Positions 51,291-58,091 of a DNA stretch of 60,476 bases are shown here, in pieces. Under the pieces are notes generated by a model that was not told where the DNA came from, made no database searches, and saw only the letters and a list, made by a program, of their open reading frames with translations. The translations under genes were made by a program, and so were the position numbers. How positions within the stretch are numbered: position 1 is the first letter of the stretch; each line of letters begins with the position of its first letter. Origin of the DNA: Spirosoma spitsbergense DSM 19989 (lineage in GTDB: Bacteria; Bacteroidota; Bacteroidia; Cytophagales; Spirosomataceae); NCBI RefSeq assembly GCF_000374085.1, contig NZ_KB893560.1, positions 1 through 60,476 on the forward strand. Reading direction: 5' to 3'.

Positions 51291-52165
51291 TGTTAAAAGC
51301 GCTTCTCTCCCTCACCCGGCCTGCAAATCTGGTTACTGCCATTGCCGATGTGCTGGCCGGTATGGCTATCGCGGGTTATTTTTTATTGCCTGAACCAGCC
51401 GCTGCTCCCGTTGGCTGGCTTGCGCTGGCCACGGTTGGTCTGTATGGCGGAGGAGTCGTATTCAACGACGTTTTTGATGCCGAACTGGATGCCATCGAAC
51501 GACCCGAGAGACCCATTCCAAGTGGCGTTGTTCAAAAACAAACAGCTGTTTTGCTGGGTATTGGCCTGCTGTTTGTAGGTATAGCCGCTTCGTTTCTGGT
51601 TAACCAGACCGCCGGGTTCCTGGCCATTGGCATTACGGTTGCTTCGTTAGTATATGATCGCTTCGGAAAGCATCATTCCTGGCTGGGGCCGGTCAATATG
51701 GGGCTTTGTCGTGGCCTTAACTTATTGCTGGGTGTTAGCATTTTACCCGAAGAGGTGATACCCTGGATTTGGGTTGGTGTAGTGCCCATTGCCTACATTG
51801 CGGCTATTACAATGATTAGCCGGGGAGAGGTACACGGCGGAAGTCCGGTTACGCTCCGGGTGGCGGGGTTACTGTATGCGCTGGTAATTGGTTGTGTAGC
51901 AGCCCTGGCGCAACGGCAGCAGCAGTTGGGAACGGCGCTTCCCTTTTTACTCCTGTTTGGTTACTACATCTTCCCTCCCCTCTGGCGGGCCGTGAAAGAT
52001 CCCGTAGGGCGGAATATTGGCCTGGCGGTAAAAGCAGGTGTGTTGTCCCTCATCGTTATGAATGCGGCCTGGGTAGCGGCTTTTGCCTCCTTTCCGCTGG
52101 CTTTCCTGGTTTTCTGCCTGTTGCCACTATCCCGATTGATGGCCAAAGTATTTGCTGTAACCTAA
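51290..52165 (+). CDS. eboC: EboC, UbiA-family prenyltransferase
   Basis: The protein has 291 residues from the ATG at 51290; the longer frame lies in a repeat. Eight to nine membrane helices are visible. The first Asp-rich motif is NDVFDAELDAIERPERPIPSG (within it NDVFDAELD), the second is a weaker SLVYDRFGKHHSWLG. RPANLVTAIADVLAGMAIAG at the start is typical of UbiA-type enzymes of the ebo cluster. It should attach a polyprenyl chain to an unknown aromatic or polyol acceptor in the membrane. eboD, eboE and eboF, which usually follow, are not in the window; the next gene is on the other strand. Confidence 0.85.
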   Translation: MLKALLSLTRPANLVTAIADVLAGMAIAGYFLLPEPAAAPVGWLALATVGLYGGGVVFNDVFDAELDAIERPERPIPSGVVQKQTAVLLGIGLLFVGIAASFLVNQTAGFLAIGITVASLVYDRFGKHHSWLGPVNMGLCRGLNLLLGVSILPEEVIPWIWVGVVPIAYIAAITMISRGEVHGGSPVTLRVAGLLYALVIGCVAALAQRQQQLGTALPFLLLFGYYIFPPLWRAVKDPVGRNIGLAVKAGVLSLIVMNAAWVAAFASFPLAFLVFCLLPLSRLMAKVFAVT

Positions 52166-52170
52166 AAAAA

Positions 52171-52262
52171 AGTCATTGGCTATCATTTTTCGTCATTCGT
52201 GTTCATTCGTCGTTGTTATCGACCTAATGACAATTAATGACGGAAAATGACAACCAATGACT
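52171..52262 (-). terminator. GTCATT/AATGAC hairpin ending the SUF-side transcript
   Basis: AGTCATTGG (52171-52179) pairs with CCAATGACT (52254-52262), with further ATCATTTTTCGTCATT and AATGACGGAAAATGA units between. On the minus strand a U-run follows (A-run 52164-52170 on plus), so it can terminate the bacilliredoxin transcript. The GTCATT units resemble the cluster at 12859-13005. Confidence 0.6.
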
Positions 52263-52281
52263 AAAAAATGAACACTAGTAT

Positions 52282-52713
52282 CTAAGCGTTCGCTGGGGTG
52301 CAAAACTCTTCCAGGGCCATTTCCAGGTGCTGGGCAATCATTTGCGCCGAACGGCCTTCAATGTGGTGCCGCTCAATAAAATGCACCAGATCACCATCTT
52401 TGAAAATGCCGATGGCTGGCGACGATGGAGGATAGGGTAACAGGTATTCGCGCATTTTAGCCGTGGCTTCCAGGTCACCACCGGCAAATACGGATACCAT
52501 TTTGTCTGGTTTTACCGGGCTGGCTGCCAGAGCCGCCTTCACACCCGGACGGGCCGCACCGGCGGCACAGCCACATACCGAATTGACCACGACAAGCATG
52601 GTACCTTCGGCATTTTCCATGGTGTTGACCACTTCTTCTTCAGTGGTTAATTCTTCGAACCCAACACTGGTCAGGTCTTCCCGCATGGGGATAAGCAAAT
52701 GAGGAGGATACAT
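52282..52713 (-). CDS. BrxA/BrxB-family bacilliredoxin-like protein
   Basis: The protein has 143 residues. A thioredoxin-like fold with VVVNSVCGCAAGAARPG carries the CGC motif of the BrxA/BrxB (YphP/YqiW, DUF1094) family. The blocks SPAIGIFKDGDLVHFIERHHIEGRSA and MYPPHLLIPMREDL are also conserved there. Family members reduce protein mixed disulphides with low-molecular-weight thiols in Firmicutes; which thiol is used in Bacteroidota is unclear. It is the last gene of the leftward block that begins with sufC, 98 bases after the MIP18-like gene. Confidence 0.88.
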   Translation of the reverse strand: MYPPHLLIPMREDLTSVGFEELTTEEEVVNTMENAEGTMLVVVNSVCGCAAGAARPGVKAALAASPVKPDKMVSVFAGGDLEATAKMREYLLPYPPSSPAIGIFKDGDLVHFIERHHIEGRSAQMIAQHLEMALEEFCTPANA

Positions 52714-52811
52714 AATTAGTTATCAGTTAAACAGTTGGTAGTCGGTCAGTAAAAGTCACACAATTCGATAACGATGATCGACTGGCAGACTGTTTAACTG
52801 ACCAACTTTTT

Positions 52812-53141
52812 TTACATAAATCCCAGTTCCAGTTTGGCTACTTCCGACATTAGTTCGGTGGAGTAGGGGGGATCGAACGTAAGTTCGACGCTAACGTCGC
52901 TCACTCCCTCTATAGCCCGTACCTTCTCTTCAATCTCTGCCGGAATCTCGCCTGCCGATGGGCAGGAGGGGGAGGTGAGTGTCATGAGGATATAGACATT
53001 GTTAACCGGGAATATCTTGATGTCGTAAATGAGGCCCAGTTCGTACACATCCACCGGAATTTCGGGATCATATACGCCTTTGAGAGCCAGTACAACCTGT
53101 TCTTTTAGTTCTTCGTCTGTCATTGTCATTGTCTGTATCAT
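52812..53141 (-). CDS. MIP18/DUF59-type iron-sulfur assembly protein (SufT-like)
   Basis: The protein has 109 residues. The DUF59 core is VVLALKGVYDPEIPVDVYELGLIYDI, then LMTLTSPSCPSAGEIP with the reactive Cys, and GVSDVSVELTFDPPYSTELMS. This is the MIP18 family, which helps place Fe-S clusters on target proteins. It starts two bases before the sufE stop region (53144), so translation of sufE and this gene is coupled. The place in a SUF operon supports a role as SufT-like carrier or targeting factor. Confidence 0.88.
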   Translation of the reverse strand: MIQTMTMTDEELKEQVVLALKGVYDPEIPVDVYELGLIYDIKIFPVNNVYILMTLTSPSCPSAGEIPAEIEEKVRAIEGVSDVSVELTFDPPYSTELMSEVAKLELGFM

Positions 53142-53143
53142 TG

Positions 53144-53590
53144 CTACCTGTTCTCGGCCACGGAATAGGCCTTTCCAAATGCTTTCATGCGTTCAATCAT
53201 AGAGGCCAGTCCACCAGCCCGCAACGAGGTAATCAGATTACCCATGCCTACCTGAGGGATAAAATACAAGTCGGCATTGGCAACGTCTTCTGGTTTCTGC
53301 CCCGACAAGACCCTGACCAGCAAGCCAACCAGGCCTTTAGAAATCTGGGCGGTCGGTTCGCTATCTCCGTAAAAATACAGCCGGGGCACGCCAGCCCGGT
53401 CATCTTTTAGTTCAGCATCCACCCATACTTTTGACTGACAGCCCATAATCCGGTTTTCGTCGGTTTTCTGGGCTTCCGGCATTGGGGACAGTTTTTTGCC
53501 TAAATCAATGATATACTGCGTCTTGTCGAGTTGATCGTCGAACAAGTCAAATTCCTCAATGATTTCGTCCTGCTTCTCGTTGATTGTCAT
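53144..53590 (-). CDS. sufE: SufE, cysteine desulfurase activator
   Basis: The protein has 148 residues from the ATG at 53590; the longer frame overlaps a toxin gene. The SufE core has DQLDKTQYIIDLGKKLSPMP, RIMGCQSKVWVDAEL with the sulfur-accepting Cys, and a GLVGLLVRVLSGQKPEDV helix. SufE takes persulfide sulfur from SufS and passes it to the scaffold. Its start overlaps the 3' end of a ParE-type toxin gene by 35 bases, so it depends on that gene for its place and maybe for translation. sufS lies upstream on the same strand beyond the toxin-antitoxin pair. Confidence 0.92.
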   Translation of the reverse strand: MTINEKQDEIIEEFDLFDDQLDKTQYIIDLGKKLSPMPEAQKTDENRIMGCQSKVWVDAELKDDRAGVPRLYFYGDSEPTAQISKGLVGLLVRVLSGQKPEDVANADLYFIPQVGMGNLITSLRAGGLASMIERMKAFGKAYSVAENR

Positions 53591-53885
53591 ATTTATATTT
53601 TCCGAGTGGTTGCTGCATGGACCGAACAGTAACAATCGTAATGGTATTATTCTGAAATGTGTAAACGATCCTGTACTGTCCTGCAAATATCTCGCGGATA
53701 AATGAAACATTTAGTTCAGGTACCATTCGTCCCATTTCGGGAAAAACAAGTAGGTTGTCTAGCTTACGTTCAATTTCATCTGCCCAGCTTGCTGCATAAG
53801 TTGCACTCCCTTCAAACAGATAGCCATATATAGTGCGAGCGTTCTCTTTGGCTTTATCTTCCCAAACAAGCTTTATTTCTTCCAT
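53556..53885 (-). CDS. ParE/RelE-type toxin
   Basis: The protein has 109 residues. The RelE/ParE fold shows LVWEDKAKENARTIYGYLFEGS, a YAASWADEIERKLDNLLVFPEMGRMVPEL helix with the conserved LxxFPxMG, and a REIFAGQYRIVYTFQNNTITIVTVRSMQQP strand set with the Tyr-Arg block. Such toxins poison gyrase or cut mRNA; the ParE branch is the better match by the FPEMGR element. The antitoxin gene upstream overlaps it by 13 bases and the 3' end runs 35 bases into sufE. A toxin-antitoxin pair in the middle of an iron-sulfur operon is unusual. Confidence 0.85.
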   Translation of the reverse strand: MEEIKLVWEDKAKENARTIYGYLFEGSATYAASWADEIERKLDNLLVFPEMGRMVPELNVSFIREIFAGQYRIVYTFQNNTITIVTVRSMQQPLGKYKYDNQREAGRNH

Positions 53886-54079
53886 GAGCGAATGTCAAGC
53901 ATAGCATCTTTGTGAGGTGTTACATGCCCCGCTTCTGCCTGTTCAATTCCAGTCGCAATACTTTGAATAAACAAAATGTGCTCAATTAGCGCGTCAGCAG
54001 ATATTTGGTCCGGTAATTCCTTTAGGCTATCCAGAACCTGCGCTTTGCTGAGCAGCGTTTCAGTTACTATCGGTGTCAT
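53873..54079 (-). CDS. Antitoxin partner of the ParE-type toxin
   Basis: The protein has 68 residues. A first half with LLSKAQVLDSLKELPDQISADALIEHILFIQSI looks like a dimerising helical part, and the end (AEAGHVTPHKDAMLDIRSWKK) looks like the extended toxin-binding tail of small antitoxins. The place directly before and overlapping the toxin gene by 13 bases is typical. I cannot assign a named antitoxin family, and call it mainly from position and size. Confidence 0.75.
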   Translation of the reverse strand: MTPIVTETLLSKAQVLDSLKELPDQISADALIEHILFIQSIATGIEQAEAGHVTPHKDAMLDIRSWKK

Positions 54080-54100
54080 ATCTTTCGTGGAGTTTGTTGC

Positions 54101-55339
54101 TTACAACATCATCTTCTGAACCCGTTTCAACCCTACTATAAGCCGGTCAATTTCGTCTCTGGTGTTATAAACGGCAAAGGAGGCCCGCGTAGTTCCGGCA
54201 ATGCCGAAGCGTTGCATCAGCGGCATGGTGCAGTGATGTCCCGTCCGGACGGCGATGCCCTGCTGGTCCAGAATAACGCCCGTATCCTGGTGGTGAATGC
54301 CTTCCAGTACAAAGGAAATGACGCCAATTTTGTGTTTGGCCTGTCCGATAATCCGCAATCCGTCCAGCTCGTTCAGTTGCTCCGTACCGTACTGAAGTAA
54401 GTCGTTTTCGTGGGCGGCTATAATTTCTTTTCCCAAGTCGGCCATATACTCCAGCGCGCTCTTCACCGCTACTACATCGGCAATATTAGGCGTACCTGCT
54501 TCAAATTTGTACGGTATATCGTTGTAGGTCGTCTTTTCAAACGTTACCTCCTTAATCATTTCGCCCCCACCCCGGTAGGGCGGCATGGCGTCCAGAATTT
54601 CTTTCTTACCATATAGAACACCCATGCCCGTTGGACCGTACAACTTATGGGCCGAGAAAACATAGAAATCAGCGTCCAGCGCCTGTACGTCCAGCTCCAT
54701 GTGCGAACTGGCCTGGGCGCCATCAATCAACACAACGGCACCCACTTCGTGCGCCTTATCAATGATGGTTTTGACCGGATTGATGGTGCCAAGCGAATTG
54801 GAAACGTGAACCACCGAAACTAGCTTGGTCTTTTCGGAAAGGAGCTTTTCGTATTCCTCCAGAATCAGTTCGCCATTTTCATCAACCGGAATTACCCGCA
54901 GCACACAGCCCCGTTCCTCGCAGAGCATCTGCCAGGGAACAATGTTGGAGTGGTGCTCCATGGTAGAGATAATTATCTCGTCCCCCGCTTTTAAAAACCG
55001 CCGACCATAGCTGTCAGCTACCAGATTGATACCGTCGGTAGTACCGTACGTAAAAATGATTTCCTGCCAGTGTCGGGCATTCAAAAACGTTTGAACCGCC
55101 CGGCGCGAGTCTTCAAAAGCCGCCGTTGCCTGCTCGGCCAGATGGTGAATACCCCGGTGAATGTTCGCATTATAGCCTTCATAATACCGGGTAAGGGCAT
55201 CAATAACTGACTGCGGTTTCTGAGTGGTAGCCGCATTGTCGAAGTAAACCAGGGGCCGACCGTTTATTTCCTGATGAAGGATGGGGAAATCCCGGCGGAT
55301 TTGCTGAATATCGAGGACGTTGTCTATGGCTGATTGCAT
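54101..55339 (-). CDS. sufS: SufS cysteine desulfurase
   Basis: The protein has 412 residues from the ATG at 55339. Class V PLP features are VYFDNAATTQKPQSVIDAL, TYGTTDGINLVADSYG, STMEHHSNIVPWQ, LIDGAQASSHMELDVQ and FSAHKLYGPTGMGVLYG with the PLP Lys. The catalytic Cys loop is AVRTGHHCTMPLM, the type II (SufS) form. It makes alanine and a persulfide from cysteine for cluster assembly. It lies between sufD (upstream, after a 175-base spacer with a large palindrome) and the toxin-antitoxin pair (22 bases). Confidence 0.95.
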   Translation of the reverse strand: MQSAIDNVLDIQQIRRDFPILHQEINGRPLVYFDNAATTQKPQSVIDALTRYYEGYNANIHRGIHHLAEQATAAFEDSRRAVQTFLNARHWQEIIFTYGTTDGINLVADSYGRRFLKAGDEIIISTMEHHSNIVPWQMLCEERGCVLRVIPVDENGELILEEYEKLLSEKTKLVSVVHVSNSLGTINPVKTIIDKAHEVGAVVLIDGAQASSHMELDVQALDADFYVFSAHKLYGPTGMGVLYGKKEILDAMPPYRGGGEMIKEVTFEKTTYNDIPYKFEAGTPNIADVVAVKSALEYMADLGKEIIAAHENDLLQYGTEQLNELDGLRIIGQAKHKIGVISFVLEGIHHQDTGVILDQQGIAVRTGHHCTMPLMQRFGIAGTTRASFAVYNTRDEIDRLIVGLKRVQKMML

Positions 55340-55408
55340 GGGCAATAGTAGGAAGTGTTTTACTAAAGAGACAACAATTTGGAAGGCGGAAAGGTGCTCC
55401 TTTCAACG

Positions 55409-55502
55409 AATAATGGATAATGCACCGCTCGGGCGGCTCCGAATGCCAGACTGAGAGCCATTACTCATTCGGGGCCGCCTGCGCGGTGCATTATCCATTA
55501 TT
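55409..55502. repeat. Long palindrome between sufD and sufS
   Basis: The outer 20-base arms (55409-55428 and 55483-55502) are perfectly complementary, beginning AATAATGGATAATG. Inner arms GGCGGC with CCGAATG (55432-55445) pair with CATTCGG and GCCGCC (55466-55479). The stem would strongly interrupt or stabilise the transcript between sufD and sufS. AATGGAT and AATGCAC units recall the short tandem units of the octamer family. Confidence 0.65.
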
Positions 55503-55514
55503 CCTTCTGCGAAA

Positions 55515-56837
55515 TTACTTACCCAGTTTAGCTGTTACTACCCGCTCCAGATACTCGCGGATGGGCTGAATTTTGATCTGGCTCAGCACGTCCTGCGAGA
55601 AGGCGTAGAGCAGCAGTGTCCGGGCTTCGTCTTTGGGAATACCGCGTGAACGCATGTAAAACAGGGCTTCATCGTTGAGCTGACCCGTGGTAGTGCCGTG
55701 CGAACATTTCACGTCATCGGCATAGATTTCCAGTTGGGGCTTCGTATTCATCGTTGCGCCGGGCGACAGTACCACATTTTTGCACGACTGGTAGGCGTTC
55801 GTTTTCTGCGCGTCAGGCCGAACGAAAATCTTGCCGTTGAATACGCCCGTACTGTTGTCGTCAAGAATGCCTTTGTAGAGTTCGTTGCTATACGAATTAG
55901 GCATGGCGTGGTCAACAAGCGTGTGGTTGTCTACGTGCTGACGACCGTTTGGCATGTATAAGCCATACATGAATGCTTCGGTATATTGCCCGTCGAGCCT
56001 GATATTCAGATTGTTGCGTACAAAGCTGCCATTGAGTGTTACCGTTGCGGAATAGAAGTGGCTATTGTCCTTCTGGTTAACCTGCGTCGTGCCAATATGG
56101 TAAGCCTTCTCGGTCTCATCCTGCACTTTGTAGTATTGCATCCGGGCATCGTGGTCCAGCACAATTTCGGTCACGACATTCACAAAACTGGCTCCTTCGC
56201 CCAGGGTACGATAAGATTCCGCCAGCATCAGTTCTGAATTCCTGCCTACCACGATGAGGTTACGGGGTTGCGAGGCAATGTTCTTCGTCCGGGAGTCGGT
56301 AATGAAGCGAAGGATAATGGGTTGTTCCACCGTTGTATTGTCCGGAACCCGCACCACAACGCCATCACTGGCTAGGGCTGTATTCAGGGCCGTGAAGCTG
56401 TTTTCCTGGTAGTTGGCGTACTGGGCAAAGTGCCTGTCTATCAGGTCTGGTTCGCTTTTGAGGGCACTGGCAAAGCTTGTAATCTGTAACTGACTGGCAG
56501 GACTGGCAATGCGTGAAAGCTCCGGATGGTAACGACCGTTGACAAAGTACAGAATAGTACCGTCGAGGTTTGGAATTTCGAGCGGGGCTAGGTCACCTGG
56601 TGTCAGCGTTGTTGTTCCATCGAGCTCAAAAGCCTGTTTCATCAGACCGCTCACATTCGAGTATTTCCACTCTTCGTGCCGGATAGTGGGAAAACCCAAC
56701 TGGTCAAACTGCCTGAGGGCCGCCCGTCTGATTTGGTGCAACGGCGCTTTTCGCTCACCATTCATCCGTTCTTCATTGTCCCGGAAAGAGGCCAGCAATT
56801 GCTCTTTAAAATCGTTATAGGATGCGTAGGGGGTCAT
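55515..56837 (-). CDS. sufD: SufD, scaffold subunit of the SUF complex
   Basis: The protein has 440 residues. The N-terminal helix domain (~1-110) includes RRAALRQFDQLGFPTIRHEEWKYSN, the conserved SufB/SufD start. The beta-helix core carries AMPNSYSNELYKGILDDNSTGVFNGKIFVRPDAQKTNAYQSCKNVVLSP, and the C-terminus has KPQLEIYADDVKCSHGTTTGQLNDEALFYMRSRGI, the key SufD Cys-His block. SufD pairs with SufB and SufC to form the scaffold that builds [4Fe-4S] clusters. sufC lies upstream; sufB is not adjacent. Confidence 0.94.
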   Translation of the reverse strand: MTPYASYNDFKEQLLASFRDNEERMNGERKAPLHQIRRAALRQFDQLGFPTIRHEEWKYSNVSGLMKQAFELDGTTTLTPGDLAPLEIPNLDGTILYFVNGRYHPELSRIASPASQLQITSFASALKSEPDLIDRHFAQYANYQENSFTALNTALASDGVVVRVPDNTTVEQPIILRFITDSRTKNIASQPRNLIVVGRNSELMLAESYRTLGEGASFVNVVTEIVLDHDARMQYYKVQDETEKAYHIGTTQVNQKDNSHFYSATVTLNGSFVRNNLNIRLDGQYTEAFMYGLYMPNGRQHVDNHTLVDHAMPNSYSNELYKGILDDNSTGVFNGKIFVRPDAQKTNAYQSCKNVVLSPGATMNTKPQLEIYADDVKCSHGTTTGQLNDEALFYMRSRGIPKDEARTLLLYAFSQDVLSQIKIQPIREYLERVVTAKLGK

Positions 56838-56843
56838 ATCTTT

Positions 56844-56924
56844 GATGTATGGTGTATGATGTATGGTATATGGTATGTATCAGTCAGCAAGACGCTTTAT
56901 ACATCATATATAATACTTCATCCA
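56844..56924. repeat. TGTATGG heptamer hairpin between sufC and sufD
   Basis: Left units TGTATGG, TGTATGA, TGTATGG and TATATGG (56844-56880) are followed by a partly complementary AT-rich right arm (56897-56924) that ends at the sufC stop. The 7-base step differs from the octamer family, but the layout of tandem units in inverted arms is the same. Confidence 0.5.
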
Positions 56925-57674
56925 TCAGTTTGCTTCGGCTTTAATCCAGTCGTAGCCCTTTTCTTCGAGTTCGAGAGCCAGTTCTTTAGGCCCTGATTTT
57001 ACGATTCGTCCTTTGTACAGCACATGTACGAAGTCGGGAACAATGTAATCCAGAAGGCGCTGGTAGTGGGTTACCACGATCGTAGCCCGGTCGGGAGACC
57101 GGAGTTGATTAACACCATCGGCCACAATACGTAACGCGTCGATGTCCAGGCCAGAATCCGTTTCGTCCAGAATAGCCAGTTTCGGTTCGAGCATGGCCAT
57201 CTGAAATATTTCGTTCCGCTTCTTTTCTCCGCCTGAAAACCCTTCGTTCAATGAACGGCTCAGCAACGACTGGTCGATGTTGACGAGCTTCATTTTTTCT
57301 TTCATCAACTTCAGAAACTGAACAGCGTCGAGTGGTTCCTGACCGCGGTATTTACGGATTTCGTTGAGGGCCGTTTTCAGAAAGTTGGTTGTACTAACTC
57401 CTGGAATTTCTACCGGATACTGAAACGCCAGGAAAATGCCTTCGGCAGCGCGCTCTTCAATAGCCATGTCCAGTAAATCCTTTCCATCATAACGTACGCT
57501 GCCATCCGTTACTTCATAATCTTCACGACCTGCAAGTACCGAGGCTAATGTACTCTTGCCCGCGCCATTCGGACCCATAATGGCGTGTATCTCACCGGCA
57601 TTGACTTCCAGATCGAGACCTCGTAGTATTTCTTTGTTGCCAATGGAGGCATGTAAATTACTGATGGATAACAT
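56925..57674 (-). CDS. sufC: SufC, ATPase of the SUF complex
   Basis: The protein has 249 residues from the ATG at 57674 (MLSISNLHASIGNKEILRGL); the longer frame runs through the promoter. Walker A is GPNGAGKSTLASVLAG, signature is FSGGEKKRNEIFQMAML, Walker B is PKLAILDETDSGLDIDAL, and an H-loop is VVTHYQRLLDY. The EKKRNE form is specific for SufC. It drives the SufB-SufC-SufD scaffold cycle. It is the first gene of the leftward operon; the region to the right has a candidate promoter and no sufB. Confidence 0.96.
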   Translation of the reverse strand: MLSISNLHASIGNKEILRGLDLEVNAGEIHAIMGPNGAGKSTLASVLAGREDYEVTDGSVRYDGKDLLDMAIEERAAEGIFLAFQYPVEIPGVSTTNFLKTALNEIRKYRGQEPLDAVQFLKLMKEKMKLVNIDQSLLSRSLNEGFSGGEKKRNEIFQMAMLEPKLAILDETDSGLDIDALRIVADGVNQLRSPDRATIVVTHYQRLLDYIVPDFVHVLYKGRIVKSGPKELALELEEKGYDWIKAEAN

Positions 57675-57707
57675 AATACGTTTTAGCGTGACGGGCAAAT
57701 AAAGCCG

Positions 57708-57715
57708 CAAAGTTA
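57708..57715 (-). promoter_or_regulatory. Candidate -7 box of the suf operon
   Basis: On the minus strand TAACTTTG (57715-57708) matches TAnnTTTG exactly, 33 bases before the sufC ATG. A -33 TTTG is not seen at 19 bases. Its presence supports sufC as the true first gene here. Confidence 0.4.
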
Positions 57716-57974
57716 ACAGATAGAACGGTATCTGCTTTTGTACGTAACAAAAACGGTTACTCAAAAGTTGACTTACCCATTTCTTATTCGGCTATGCTAC
57801 TCAATTCTACCTCTGAGGCTATCTATATTACCGTTATTTTAATTGCTTGAAAACCTGCAAATGGTTGATAAGTAGCGTCTGGTCGTATTTTTTGCGTAGT
57901 GTAGTGAACGTCCAGTTCTGGCTATCAAGCTGGGATAGGTTTCTTCAGGCGATGGCAAAAGAAGCAAACACACA

Positions 57975-58023
57975 CAAAAACCTTCCGGGTGACGTAATAA
58001 ATACAGCCAATCGGAAGGTTTTT
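57975..58023. terminator. Terminator after the repeat-protein gene (both strands)
   Basis: CAAAAACCTTCCG (57975-57987) pairs with CGGAAGGTTTTTG (58012-58024) around a 24-base loop. The A5/T5 parts give a U-tract on either strand. It lies about 70 bases after the stop of the leftward gene at 58092. Confidence 0.75.
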
Positions 58024-58091
58024 GTGGTTAACCACTGGCTGGGAAGCCGGTATGGTTTCAGGAGTCGAACCTGCTTATCCCATAATCCAGG

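Larger units (their letters stand above)
57675..58091. other. Spacer at the head of the suf operon, no gene
   Basis: No credible frame is present in these 417 bases. It holds a candidate sufC promoter box (57708-57715) and the bidirectional terminator (57975-58023). In most Bacteroidota sufB would start close to here; there is no SufB-coding sequence, not even a fragment that I can see. Confidence 0.55.

Noticed and set aside
38406..52165. menA and eboC as a duplicated pair
   Set aside because: Both are UbiA-superfamily proteins but their Asp-rich motifs and contexts differ, so they are old paralogues and not a recent duplication.
58030..58090. tRNA-like T-arm (GGTTCGACTCC on the minus strand)
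   Set aside because: Only the T-loop resembles a tRNA; no acceptor stem, D-arm or anticodon arm can be built around it.
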